From positions 1,860,001-1,924,000 of the forward strand of contig JAOSJQ010000001.1 in the NCBI GenBank assembly GCA_027494035.1: 64,000 nt of DNA, written 5' to 3'. The stretch's first letter is position 1. Each line of letters starts with the position of its first letter. The notes below the pieces were generated by a model. It had not been told where the DNA came from. It saw only the letters and a list, made by a program, of their open reading frames with translations, and did not search any database. Positions 49,359-59,011 of this stretch are shown one piece after another. A program made the translations under genes and the position numbers. Source of the stretch: UTCFX2 sp002050125. GTDB lineage: Bacteria > Chloroflexota > Anaerolineae > Anaerolineales > UBA4823.

Positions 49359-49715
49359 ATGTCCGAGCAAAAGAACCGCAAACTGATCCCCTCGCAAGGA
49401 GGGATTCTCAATGACTTTGCCACGCGCGTCAAGCTGATCTTCCGGTTACTGGCTGATTCGCGGATCAACCCGCTGATCAAGTTGCTGCCGGTGGGCGCGC
49501 TCCTTTATTTGATCATCCCCGATCTAATCGTGGGTCCGGTGGATGATGCTTTGGTGATCTGGTTGGGCAGCTTTTTATTTGTTGAGCTTTGCCCTCCTGA
49601 AATTGTCCAGGAGCACCTCGCAGCGCTCAACCAAATGATCCCTGAACCCTGGAAAGAGCCGAGAGAGGCTGGCGGTGAGGTGATCGAGGGGGAATTTTGG
49701 GAAAAGAAGGACTGA
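49359..49715 (+). CDS. DUF1232-like membrane-associated protein
   Basis: A 118-residue protein with a central hydrophobic pair LPVGALLYLIIPDLIVGPVDDALVIWLG. The IPD...PVDDA pattern is that of DUF1232 (YkvA-like) proteins. A TATAAT lies about 20 bases before the ATG and GAGGTC just ahead of it. Function unknown. Confidence 0.7.
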   Translation: MSEQKNRKLIPSQGGILNDFATRVKLIFRLLADSRINPLIKLLPVGALLYLIIPDLIVGPVDDALVIWLGSFLFVELCPPEIVQEHLAALNQMIPEPWKEPREAGGEVIEGEFWEKKD

Positions 49716-49763
49716 AGCTTCTCCTGCATTGAACAAATCGACAGTTCGATAGGTAAATCTATT

Positions 49764-51124
49764 ATGCGCAATATATTAATCCTTATGATTCTGGCGCTGG
49801 CGGCTTGTAGCGCAACAGTTTCGCCCGTCGAACCGCCGCAAAGCCCGGCAGCAACCCCGCTGGCTGCGCCAACCGCCGCTGAAATTGAAATCAACCCAGA
49901 CGAGCCGGGCATCCAACCCAGTGCTGCGCTGGCATCTGCAACACCGGTGGTTGAACCCCCGCGGTGGGCCCGCCCACCGCCATTCCCCTTGAACCGGCAC
50001 TAAAAAGTTCGCCTACCCTGTTTATACCCCGCATCGAGAACACCTCGGAGTACGCCTGGCAGCCGCTGGCAGTCAGGTTCGCCAAGCCGGTGGGCATCGA
50101 GAACGCCGGCGATGGTTCGGGCAGGCTGTTTATTGTCGAGCAGGCGGGACGCATCCAGGTATTGCAGGCGGGCAGCCCGCTCTCAGAGGTTTTTCTGGAT
50201 TTGACCGACCGGGTGGGCAGCCGGGGTTTTGAGCAAGGTCTGCTGGGTCTGGCGTTCCACCCAAATTACTCTGAGAACGGCTATTTTTATGTGAATTACA
50301 CCGACCTGCAAGGCAACACCGTGATTGCGCGCTTTCAAGTTTCGGCGCAGGATGTCAGGCGCGCCGCGCCCGAATCCGAGTTGATCCTCATGCAGGTGCA
50401 GCAACCCTATGTGAATCACAACGGGGGCTCGCTGGCGTTTGGTCCGGATGGTTACCTGTATCTTGGTTTGGGAGACGGCGGATCGCAGGGCGACCCGCAA
50501 AACCGCGCCCAATCCACCGACACGCGGTTGGGAAAGATCTTGCGCATCGACGTCGACCATGGCGATCCATATGCGATACCCGCCGGCAACCCGTTTTCGA
50601 CTTCGGGCGGAGTCGCTGAAATTTGGGCAATTGGGCTGCGCAACCCGTGGAGGATGTCGTTTGACCGGTTGACCGGGGACCTCTATATTGGCGATGTTGG
50701 TCAAAACCAATGGGAAGAGATCGATTTTCTGTCGGCAGACCAAATTCGTCAGGGGTCTGGCAGCCAGCCCTTTAATTTTGGCTGGCGATATTACGAAGGC
50801 AATCATGCGTACACCGGCACACCCCCGCAGAACCTGGATTTAATCCCCCCCGTGGCGGAGTACAGCCACCAGTTTGGCTGTTCGGTGGCGGGCGGCGTGG
50901 TTTATCGAGGCGCTGAACTGCCAGCCTGGCAGGGGATCTATCTGTACGGCGATTATTGCAGCGGGACGGTGTGGGGATTGTGGCACATGCCCTTTGGAGG
51001 AGGTTGGGAAAACCGCTTGCTGTTCGAAAACCTGGGTCAAATAACAACCTTCGGCGAAGACGAACGCGGCGAAATCTACCTGGCGGACCACAGCGGGTTG
51101 TTCTACCGGCTGACAGGCAAATAA
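49764..51124 (+). pseudogene. PQQ-type glucose/sorbosone dehydrogenase lipoprotein, one frameshift
   Basis: The first frame encodes a lipoprotein signal (ILILMILALAACS) and a Pro/Ala-rich linker. The second frame encodes a six-bladed beta-propeller of the soluble aldose sugar dehydrogenase family: GRLFIVEQAGRIQV, EQGLLGLAFHP, VNHNGGSLAFGPDGYLYLGLGDGG, LRNPWRMSFDR and FSVAGGVVYRG-like CSVAGGVVYRG. The frame breaks in a five-base C run at 49956-49960. One more C gives VVEPPAVGPPTAIPLEP, so I treat this as one intact lipoprotein with a sequence error. It would oxidise sugars outside the membrane. Confidence 0.8.
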
Positions 51125-51162
51125 AACAGATATTGAAATAGTAAAACAGGGCTGGCAAAAAA

Positions 51163-53759
51163 ATGAATGGTTGGAATGCTGAACCCTATCTTCGCCTCCT
51201 GCAGGAAAAACGCCTCAACGGACTGATTTTTGGGCTGTTTGCCGGATTTTGGTTCGGTTGCGGCGTTTGGGCGCTGGATGCGTTGCTGCTTCGCCAGGCG
51301 CATGCCGACCTGCCCTGGCTTAAGCTGCTGCTGGGCCTCCCGGTCGCCGTTGTGTTTGGCGGGCTGGCAGGCTGGGCCGCGGCGTTCCTGGAAAAGCCGC
51401 TCCTTGGGGCGCTCACCTGGCTGGTTGCCGGCATCGCCATGGTCTGGTTCGCCAGTCACGTCCCATTTCAGGGGGTTTCCTTTGCCATCCGCCTGCTGGA
51501 CAGCAGCCTGACTGGCGTGGAACTGTATCCCTTTGTCGAAGGGGCGCTCTATCGCATGTTCTTGCTGTATGTTCTCTCCGGCTTGTTATTTGCGCTGGGC
51601 GGGGGCCTCCAGACCTTGTTTGTCGAGGGCGCGACCCGCTCATCCAGCCAATTCAAACGTTTTCTGATCCTAGCGATGTGCATTATCTTTTTTCTGCCGG
51701 TGGGGCTGGTTGTAGATAATCTGATCAACCAATCGCTCCGGAGACCCATTCTGGCTGTCAATGACATGATCCAGGCGCGCCTGGTTGAAATCGAAAGCGG
51801 CGGCGACCGGCGCAGCACGAGCCAGATCAGCACCCGCCCGCTTATACCGCTCGAAAATGCGCTCAACCGCCCCTACCGGTTAATTTTGGGCAGTTATGAT
51901 CCAATCACGTTTAATGAGGCGACCGTATATACGGATTTTTCGGGCGAATGGGGCGTCTGTTCGGTGCTGATCAACACCCCAATGGTGTGCTGGACGAGCG
52001 CCGAACGTTACCTGAGCCGGTTGGAGTGCCTGGTCCACAGCGGTGCGCCCGGCAATTGCAAGCTGAAACTCGAATCGGATGCGGGAGCACCCGATAAGGC
52101 GTTGTTTGCGGAGATGACGGCGGAGCCTCTTCAGTTTGGCATTTTAGATCAACGCGGCGTATCTGTGGTCACAATCGCCGAAGATGCGGCTGGAAAGCAA
52201 ATCAATTGTGTTTTTCAAGATGTAGGCGATATTTATCTGGATGTCTGCAGGCGCGTAAGCGGCAAAGCGTTCGATGTGCAGGCGCTCCCCCAACGGCGAC
52301 CCGCCCGGCGCCGACGCCCTCGCCCACCCTGCCGCCGCTCGAAGGCAGCGCTCCTGAGCCAGAGGCTGCGCTGGTGGAACCGGAGCAAGCCGATCTGGCA
52401 GCGCTCGCGGGCGCGCCGCGCTACGATCTGTCGCTGCAGATCGCCCAGGACCTGCAGAGTTTTCAAGGGAGCGCCAGAATCGCTTACACCAATAATGAGG
52501 ATGAGCCTTTAGATGAATTGTACTTCCGGCTGTTTCCCAACGGAAAGGGCAGCTATGGCGATGGAGCGCTGAACATACAGGCTGTCCGCCTCGAGGGACT
52601 GCCGGTTGAACCGCGCCTCTCCCTCAGCGATACTGTGCTTGAGGCGCCGCTGCCCCAGCCGCTGCAGCCCGGCGAGCGCGCATCTTTGGAGTTCGATTTC
52701 GAGGGACGGGTTCCGCTAGATTTTGGCGGAAGCGCGACCCCGGAAGGCTACGGCATCTATAACCTTGCCGATGGCGTGCTGGCGCTTTCGGGCTGGTACC
52801 CGATCCTGGCGGTTTACGATGAGGATGGCTGGAACCTGGACGCGCCCTCCAAGATCGGTGATTCGGTGTACAGCGATACAGCCTTCTACTCGGTAGAAAT
52901 CAGCTATCCAGATGACCTGGTGCTGGCGGCTACGGGTGTGAGGACCGAACAGCAGGAAGCGCCGGGCTTGTCCATCGCCCGGTTTGAAAGCGGGATGGCG
53001 CGAGATTTCTTCATCGCCGCCAGCCCTGAATTTGAGACTATCAGCAAAAAAGTGGATCGCACGATTGTCAATTCCTATTACCTGCCCGGTTACGAGCAAG
53101 CTGGCAGCAAGGCGCTCGCCGTTGCGAGCAAAGCGCTGGAAATCTATACCGACAAATTTGGCGCTTACCCCTACCGCGAGCTGGATGTCGTGGCGGCGCC
53201 GATGCGAAATGCCCTGGGCGTCGAATTTCCGGGGATTGTCTTGATCGGATCGAAGCTCTATGATGATCCTGGCAAGTCTGAGTTTGAGATCACCGTTGCC
53301 CATGAAGTCGCTCATCAGTGGTGGTACAGCACCGTCGGCAATGACGTATTTGATGAGCCATGGCTGGACGAAGCGCTTGCGACCTACAGCTCAGGTGTGT
53401 ACTCCGAATATGCGCATGGGAGTGACTATTGGGAGGGTCTCCTAGGATATTGGCAAGAGCGCTATGAGCTGCTCAAAACCCAAGGGCGGGATGACCGGGT
53501 CACCGCCAGTTTAGACTATTTTGAGCGTCAGCCTGGTTCGACTTCTTACGGCGGTGTGGTTTACATCAAAGGCGCATTGTTCTTCAACGCCCTTCGAAAA
53601 GAAATCGGAGATCGAGCTTTCTTTCAGGCGCTGGAGACATATTACCGTCAGCACTATTTTGGAATTGCCACGGCGGCGGATTTGTTGAGTGAATTCGAAA
53701 GGGCTGCGGGGCGCGGTCTCTCGGATTTCTATGACGAATGGCTGTATTCCCCCCGCTAG
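51163..53759 (+). pseudogene. membrane-anchored M1 family aminopeptidase, one frameshift
   Basis: About 865 residues in two frames. The N-terminal half has five or more membrane helices (LIFGLFAGFWFGCGVWALDA to LILAMCIIFFLPVGLVV), then an extracytoplasmic region and a Pro/Thr linker. The C-terminal half is a gluzincin peptidase with HEVAHQWWYSTVGNDVFDEP, the third zinc ligand being Glu in WLDEALATYSS, and VEFPGIVLIG as the GAMEN-like loop. The frame breaks at a C run (52287-52291), where one added C joins VQALPPTATRPAPTPSPTLP. It ends just upstream of the insertion sequence but is not disrupted by it. Confidence 0.8.
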
Positions 53760-53777
53760 GCGCGCTGATGGCTTTTT

Positions 53778-55111
53778 GTGACTGTTCCAGATTTGGTAAA
53801 TAAAGTAGGCGCAGGCAGCATAGATGGCAGATGTGCCGAGGATTTGCTCGGCTACGCCATCAAGTCCGCCAAACGCAATCCGCGAGCCAGGTGATTCCCG
53901 GCCAAGGCGATCAGGCGACTAACGCCTAGCGCAGAGCGCTCCTGCTTGTAACCGCGCATCGAGCGGTAGCGCTCTTTGATCCACCAGCCAATGGCGCGTT
54001 CACAAGCGTTGTTGGTACCATCCAAAATCACGTTTCCATATTCATCCTTCCAGTGACGATAGAAAGTCAGGCGCGGCCAGAGATTCCAGCGATCCACCAA
54101 CAGATTACGCATCCGATAAGCCACGTCATATTTCTTACCCTTGCCTGGTTTGCGAGCGTCGGCATAGCGCAGATAGATTTCTTCCAGGCGGGACTGGTCT
54201 TCGGGGCGCCGGGAATGGATCATCTCTTTGAGTGCCGCGAGATCCTCCAAGGCTTGTTCGGGAAGAATGCCAATCGCATCCAGAGAATGATCCTGTCCAG
54301 CACCAATGAGCGCCGAAAGTTCTTCTACCAGCGCATCGGTATTGCGACCTACGTGGCTCTTGCACACCTGCTGCGAACGTCCGGTCTCATCGCTCACCTT
54401 CTTCAGTGCGTCCGCATCATCACTGACCACCACATCCGCATCTACCGCATCCAGGATGGGCTCAAGCCAGGCTTTCAGTTGTTCGGCATCTTCGCCCGCT
54501 AATTCATCGATACTCAACACCATCCCGTTGATCGCATCGACGGCAATTCCCACCGTTACCCACTTCCCGTTACACCGCACGCTGGTTACATCGGCTCCAA
54601 CCGCTTTGGTTTTGTATCCACCCAGCAGCTTTTCCCGCTGCATCCCAGGCACTTGTTTGACCACTGCCTGCACGGCTCGATACACGCTCGTTTTTCCAAT
54701 CCCCATTCCTAGACTGTTCAATACAATTTCCACTGCCCCGTAACTGAGCCCCAGAATGTACAACATCACGGCCATCCCGTTCACACGCTTCGAAATTTGC
54801 TTCTCACTAACGCCTTTCGGATAGACGCGGAAAACATAGCCACACTTTACGCATTCATACCTCCAAGCCGTTACTTCTGGGTGCTGAGCGTCCACGATTT
54901 TCTTGCTCACTTCCTGCCGCGGAATAAACCGCATCCCCTTACAACCTTTTCGATGGCATTTTTTAGGAGTTTCAAATTCGTTTGGTTCAACTTTTGGTAA
55001 AATCAGGTTGAGGCGCATGTAGGTGTGCCTTTCTGTTCGTAGGATGTGGGGCGGTCGGCTAACTGCCTCACATCCATTTAACCACGCTTTTACCAGCCTT
55101 GGAACGATCAC
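53778..55111. mobile_element. complete insertion sequence, 1334 bp, 7-bp target duplication
   Basis: Imperfect terminal inverted repeats: left GTGACTGTTCCA...TGGTAAA (53778-53800) and right, on the minus strand, GTGATCGTTCCA...TGGTAAAA (55111 down to 55088). The same 7 bases GCTTTTT lie immediately outside both ends (53771-53777 and 55112-55118). It encodes one transposase. The insertion is in the spacer between the M1 peptidase gene and the tRNA-Ala promoter. Family not assigned. Confidence 0.88.
53852..55018 (-). CDS. DDE transposase with N-terminal zinc ribbon
   Basis: A 388-residue transposase. N-terminal CHRKGCKG...CVKCGY zinc ribbon, a helix-turn-helix-like segment (GLSYGAVEIVLNSLGMGIGKTSVYRAV), then an RNase H-like core: first Asp in VGADVTSVRC, second Asp in VVVSDDADAL, Glu in TNNACERAIGWWIKERYR. 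The start is taken at 55018, inside the element; a longer reading passes into the tRNA-Ala gene. It looks intact and has the base composition of its host. Confidence 0.85.
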   Translation of the reverse strand: MRLNLILPKVEPNEFETPKKCHRKGCKGMRFIPRQEVSKKIVDAQHPEVTAWRYECVKCGYVFRVYPKGVSEKQISKRVNGMAVMLYILGLSYGAVEIVLNSLGMGIGKTSVYRAVQAVVKQVPGMQREKLLGGYKTKAVGADVTSVRCNGKWVTVGIAVDAINGMVLSIDELAGEDAEQLKAWLEPILDAVDADVVVSDDADALKKVSDETGRSQQVCKSHVGRNTDALVEELSALIGAGQDHSLDAIGILPEQALEDLAALKEMIHSRRPEDQSRLEEIYLRYADARKPGKGKKYDVAYRMRNLLVDRWNLWPRLTFYRHWKDEYGNVILDGTNNACERAIGWWIKERYRSMRGYKQERSALGVSRLIALAGNHLARGLRLADLMA

Positions 55112-55125
55112 GCTTTTTCGCTGTG

Positions 55126-55154
55126 TTGACGGAAAATTCGATTGCGTGTAAAAT
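55126..55154 (+). promoter_or_regulatory. tRNA-Ala promoter
   Basis: TTGACG (55126-55131) and TAAAAT (55149-55154), spacer 17 bases. It begins 8 bases right of the IS target duplication, so the insertion just missed it. Confidence 0.7.
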
Positions 55155-55174
55155 AGTCGGGCTGAACAACGAAC

Positions 55175-55247
55175 GGGCCCATAGCGCAGTTGGGAGCGCG
55201 TCTCAATGGCATTGAGAAGGTCGAGGGTTCGAATCCCTCTGGGTCCA
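55175..55247 (+). tRNA. tRNA-Ala (GGC)
   Basis: A 73-base cloverleaf. Acceptor GGGCCCA pairs with TGGGTCC (one G-U), anticodon stem TCTCA/TGAGA holds loop ATGGCAT (anticodon GGC), T-arm GAGGG-TTCGAAT-CCCTC. CCA is not encoded. Confidence 0.96.
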
Positions 55248-55258
55248 CACAAAATTGC

Positions 55259-55291
55259 CTGCGGCGGTTGGCGCGTCGTCGACCGCCGCAG
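55259..55291 (+). terminator. GC-rich hairpin after tRNA-Ala
   Basis: CTGCGGCGGT and ACCGCCGCAG pair perfectly over 10 bp. Only GGTT follows, so termination would be inefficient. tRNA-Ala transcription might continue into the Leu T-box, for which no own promoter is evident. Confidence 0.5.
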
Positions 55292-55326
55292 GGTTATCAG
55301 GCTATCGCAGGAGTACTAAGCCATCT

Positions 55327-55615
55327 GTCAGCGAGTTGGGAGAGTGAGGTGTGAGCCCGACACGGTGCCCGCAGAGCACAGACAAACCAGGGCTGAACTC
55401 GCCTGCTGCCGGGGGTAGGGATTAAACTTCCGGCTGGCTTCTTTAGTGAACCTGGTCCAACCGATCAGATAGCTAAAGACGGGTTTTGCCCGTTACAGCA
55501 ATCCAGAGCGGCTAGCCCTGGCGCGGAGATTCAACAACGATCTCGCCTCCGCCGGTCTGGCAAGCAGGGTGGTACCGCGGAGTTCCCCTTCGTCCCTGAG
55601 AGACGGAGGGTTTTT
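55327..55615 (+). ncRNA. T-box leader (Leu) of the zinc-ribbon gene and leuS
   Basis: The T-box AGCAGGGTGGTACCGCGGAG is at 55564-55583. Stem I closes GCGAGTT (about 55330) with AACTCGC; the loop just inside reads GGGCTGA, giving CTG as the likely Leu specifier, opposite the AGTGA S-turn. A 9-bp terminator (CCCTTCGTC/GACGGAGGG, five T) ends it at 55586-55615. Uncharged tRNA-Leu should turn on the genes downstream. Confidence 0.93.
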
Positions 55616-55692
55616 AATTTATCTGAATAATGTTACCGCCTGGCAGCCGAAGCTGTACCGCAACCAGCGCGCCGGCAAATAACGGAGTTTTG

Positions 55693-56076
55693 ATGCCTTT
55701 TCGCTGTCCTCAATGTTTGACCCCCAACACCCTGGAGATCGTCGAATCGATCGAGATCCCCTCCGACCGGCATTGTGAGGAAATCTCCCTCCAGGTGGTT
55801 GGCTGTACGGTGTGCACATTTCGCGGGTTAGCCGTCTATGAGGAACTCATCCGCGCGGTTGAGGTGGATTCCTGGCAGCATATCGGATATTGGGTCAGCC
55901 GCGACGCTGTAGAAACGGTTCTCCAGGCGATACGCTCCTGCCCCGATCCCCGCAACTCACGCTGCGCCTGCCCGGCTCACGCCAGCCTAGGAAAGAGAGA
56001 CGTCTACGGCATCTGGCGCGGCTTGCTCGAAATGGAACGCAGTCACACCTTCTCGATGCGGCTTTGGACTGACTAA
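55693..56076 (+). CDS. small zinc-ribbon-like protein of unknown function
   Basis: A 127-residue protein. An N-terminal CPQC and a later CTVC form a probable zinc ribbon (residues 5-45). Further cysteines (CPDPRNSRCACPAH) lie near residue 95. ATG 55693 has CGGAG upstream. It lies between the Leu T-box and leuS, 26 bases before leuS, so it is under the same tRNA-Leu control. I do not recognise a family. The co-regulation hints at a role in leucine supply or translation. Confidence 0.75.
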   Translation: MPFRCPQCLTPNTLEIVESIEIPSDRHCEEISLQVVGCTVCTFRGLAVYEELIRAVEVDSWQHIGYWVSRDAVETVLQAIRSCPDPRNSRCACPAHASLGKRDVYGIWRGLLEMERSHTFSMRLWTD

Positions 56077-56102
56077 CCTTAGTTATTTTGACGGAGAAAA
56101 GA

Positions 56103-58874
56103 ATGGCCGAAACGGTGAATTACGACCACAAGGAAATTGAACCTCGCTGGCAGAAGCGCTGGGAGCAAGACGGTCTTTACGAAGCCAACATTGACCCGCA
56201 GCGTCCGAAGTATTACGCGCTGACTATGCTGCCTTATCCTTCGGGAGACATGCACATCGGGCATTGGTATGCCATGACGCCCTCCGACGCGCGCGCCCGG
56301 TTTATGCGCATGCGCGGCTTCAATGTGCTTTTCCCGATGGGTTTCGACGCGTTCGGTTTGCCGGCTGAGAATGCGGCTATCAGACATGGCATTCATCCAA
56401 AAGAGTGGACCTTTGCCAATGTCGCGCGCATGCGCCAGCAACTGCGGACCATGGGAACGATGTTCGACTGGCGCCGCGAGGCGGTGTCGGCGGACTCGAA
56501 ATATTACAAGTGGAGCGAGTGGTTTTTTTCTCAGCTTTACAAGAAGGGACTAGCGTATCGCAAGATGTCGCCCGTCGATTGGTGCCCGCACTGCAACACC
56601 ACCCTGGCGCGGGAACAAGTGTGGGGCGAAGACCGGCATTGCGAACGGTGCGGCACGCCAGTGATCAAGAAGAATTTGGAGCAATGGTTTTTCCGCATAA
56701 CGCAATATGCCGAGGAACTGCTGGATTTTTCCCACATCGATTGGCCCGAACGCGTCCGTACGCTGCAACAAAACTGGATCGGGCGTTCGGAAGGCGCTTC
56801 GGTTGTGTTTCACACCGAGCAGGGCGACCCGTTGGAGGTCTTCACTACCCGCCCGGATACGCTGTGGGGCGCAACTTTCATGGTTCTGGCGCCGGAGCAC
56901 CCGCTCGTAAAAAAGATCACGACCCCCGCACAAAAAGAAACGGTCGAACAGTATGTTTTGCAGGCTACGCGTCAGACGGACATCCAGCGCGAGGCGGCGG
57001 AAAAGGAGAAGACCGGCGTCTTTACCGGCGGATATGCCATCAACCCGGTGAACCAAGCGCGCATCCCGATTTGGATTGCCGATTATGTGCTGATGACTTA
57101 TGGGACCGGCGCAATTATGGCGGTGCCTGCGCATGACGAACGCGATTTCGCATTTGCGATCAAGTTCGGCTTGCCGATCATCCCGGTCATTGCTCGATCG
57201 GACGGGTTGGTCAAATCCTGTGTTTTGAAGTCGGAGGTGCAGGAAGGCTTCGAGCCGGCTCTGCGAGCTGCCGCGATCCCGTTCGAGGCCGACCAGGCTG
57301 GCTGGCTGGTGACGCCGCGGTTAGATCAGGTCTCCGCCTACCGCGAGATTGCCCGCCAATACCTGGCAAAGGATGGCTGGATCGAACTGGTTGGCGCGGA
57401 ATGGGCTTTTATTTTCGGAGACGCCTCATTAGAGTGGGACTCGGTCGAAGCGGATCGTGAAATCCTGCAGCGCTGTCAGGCGCGCCGCCCCGCGCTGGCT
57501 GGCTGCCGGACGGTAATGGAAATGCTCTGGCAGAACGAATGGTATCGCGATACGCTTTATCATGATCAATTTGGGATGATGATCCACTCGGGTGAGTTTT
57601 CAGGAACCCCGGGTGAAACTGCAAAGCGCCAGGTGATCGACTGGCTGGAAGCTCAGGGGATTGGCAAAGGCGCGATTAACTACCACCTGCGGGATTGGCT
57701 GATCTCACGCCAGCGCTATTGGGGCGCGCCAATCCCAATTGTTTACTGCCCAACCCACGGCGCGGTGCTGGTTCCGGATGACCAGCTTCCAGTTCTGCTG
57801 CCGGATGATGTTGAATGGCGCCCGACCGGAGAGAGCCCGCTCAAACTGCACCCCACCTGGAAGAAGACCACCTGCCCGATCTGCGGGGGTCCGGCGGAGC
57901 GCGAAACAGATACCATGGATACGTTTATGTGTTCATCCTGGTATCATCTGCGCTACCTCAGCCCCGATTACGACGCCTGGCCGTTTGATCCAGTCGAATA
58001 CGATTACTGGATGCCGGTCGATACCTATACGGGTGGAATCGAACATGCCACCATGCATCTGATCTATACCCGCTTCTTCCACAAGGCTGGACGGGATATG
58101 GGCATCATGAAAGGGCCCGAACCGATGATCCAACTGCGCAACCAGGGCATCATCCTGGGGGAGGATTCGGAGAAAATGTCTAAGAGCCGCGGCAACGTTG
58201 TTGCGCCAGATGATCTGGTTGAACGTTATGGCGCAGACACCGTGCGCGCTTATTTGATGTTCTTCGCTCGTTGGGACATGGGCGGTCCTTGGAACAGCAG
58301 CGGCATCGAGGGAACGGCTCGCTGGATTCGGCGGGTGTGGGCGCTGTTCACCGAGACCCCTGCCGCGGGTGCGCCGGACCCGCAAGCCCGGCGAAGCTTA
58401 CGCCGCAAGCTGCACCAGACGCTATGCAAAGTCACACACGATTACGAGAGCTTTGAATTTAACACCATCATCTCAGCGCTGATGGAACTGCTCAACGAGA
58501 TGTACCGGCTGCGCGATCTGGGAGTGGCTAACACGCCGGAATGGCAGGAAGCGCTTGATCTTTACCTGCGCATGATGGCGCCCTCTTGCCCGCATGTGAC
58601 CGAAGAACTGTGGATGCGCCTCGGGAAACCGTATTCGATCCACCAACAGGCGTGGCCGCAGGTGGATGAAGAGGCTGCCGCGGAGGCTGAGATCACTTTG
58701 GTGCTGCAGGTCAACGGCAAAGTGCGCGACCGCATTCAAGTCCCGGTCGACATCACCCAGGAACAGGCGCAGGCATTTGCGCTGGCAAGCGAGGTCGTTC
58801 AGAAGCACCTGGGCGGAAAGCCGCCGCGCAAAGTGATCCTGGTGCCGGGCCGGCTGGTGAACATCGTCATCTGA
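56103..58874 (+). CDS. leuS: leucyl-tRNA synthetase
   Basis: A 923-residue class I synthetase. HIGH motif in PSGDMHIGHWYAMTPSD, a zinc-finger-like CPHCNTT...CERCG, the CP1 editing domain (TTRPDTLWGATFMVLAPEHP; GTGAIMAVPAHDERDFAFA with the editing Asp), KMSKS in EDSEKMSKSRGNVVAP and the C-terminal anticodon domain. Start 56103 has CGGAG 8 bases upstream. Controlled by the Leu T-box about 490 bases upstream. Confidence 0.97.
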   Translation: MAETVNYDHKEIEPRWQKRWEQDGLYEANIDPQRPKYYALTMLPYPSGDMHIGHWYAMTPSDARARFMRMRGFNVLFPMGFDAFGLPAENAAIRHGIHPKEWTFANVARMRQQLRTMGTMFDWRREAVSADSKYYKWSEWFFSQLYKKGLAYRKMSPVDWCPHCNTTLAREQVWGEDRHCERCGTPVIKKNLEQWFFRITQYAEELLDFSHIDWPERVRTLQQNWIGRSEGASVVFHTEQGDPLEVFTTRPDTLWGATFMVLAPEHPLVKKITTPAQKETVEQYVLQATRQTDIQREAAEKEKTGVFTGGYAINPVNQARIPIWIADYVLMTYGTGAIMAVPAHDERDFAFAIKFGLPIIPVIARSDGLVKSCVLKSEVQEGFEPALRAAAIPFEADQAGWLVTPRLDQVSAYREIARQYLAKDGWIELVGAEWAFIFGDASLEWDSVEADREILQRCQARRPALAGCRTVMEMLWQNEWYRDTLYHDQFGMMIHSGEFSGTPGETAKRQVIDWLEAQGIGKGAINYHLRDWLISRQRYWGAPIPIVYCPTHGAVLVPDDQLPVLLPDDVEWRPTGESPLKLHPTWKKTTCPICGGPAERETDTMDTFMCSSWYHLRYLSPDYDAWPFDPVEYDYWMPVDTYTGGIEHATMHLIYTRFFHKAGRDMGIMKGPEPMIQLRNQGIILGEDSEKMSKSRGNVVAPDDLVERYGADTVRAYLMFFARWDMGGPWNSSGIEGTARWIRRVWALFTETPAAGAPDPQARRSLRRKLHQTLCKVTHDYESFEFNTIISALMELLNEMYRLRDLGVANTPEWQEALDLYLRMMAPSCPHVTEELWMRLGKPYSIHQQAWPQVDEEAAAEAEITLVLQVNGKVRDRIQVPVDITQEQAQAFALASEVVQKHLGGKPPRKVILVPGRLVNIVI

Positions 58875-58927
58875 CCCGGGATTGCGGTCTTTTCATGCGA
58901 ATATCATCGATTTTGCAAAATACAAAG

Positions 58928-58971
58928 TATAATAGGGTGCGTCGTTGTTGCAAGCATTGAACGACGCACCC
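58928..58971 (+). promoter_or_regulatory. promoter -10 box and 12-bp inverted repeat before the response regulator
   Basis: TATAAT (58928-58933) is followed at once by GGGTGCGTCGTT (58935-58946), which pairs perfectly with AACGACGCACCC (58960-58971). The repeat would form a hairpin at the very 5' end of the mRNA, or serve as an operator across the start site. It has no T-run, so it is not a normal terminator for leuS. Confidence 0.5.
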
Positions 58972-59011
58972 GCTCTGTTTGTTCACATTCCCCGACCAAA
59001 AGGAGGGAAAA

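Noticed and set aside
55019..55252. N-terminal extension of the transposase frame to 55252
   Set aside because: The extension reads antisense through the tRNA-Ala gene and crosses the inverted repeat and target duplication. The true start at 55018 lies within the element.
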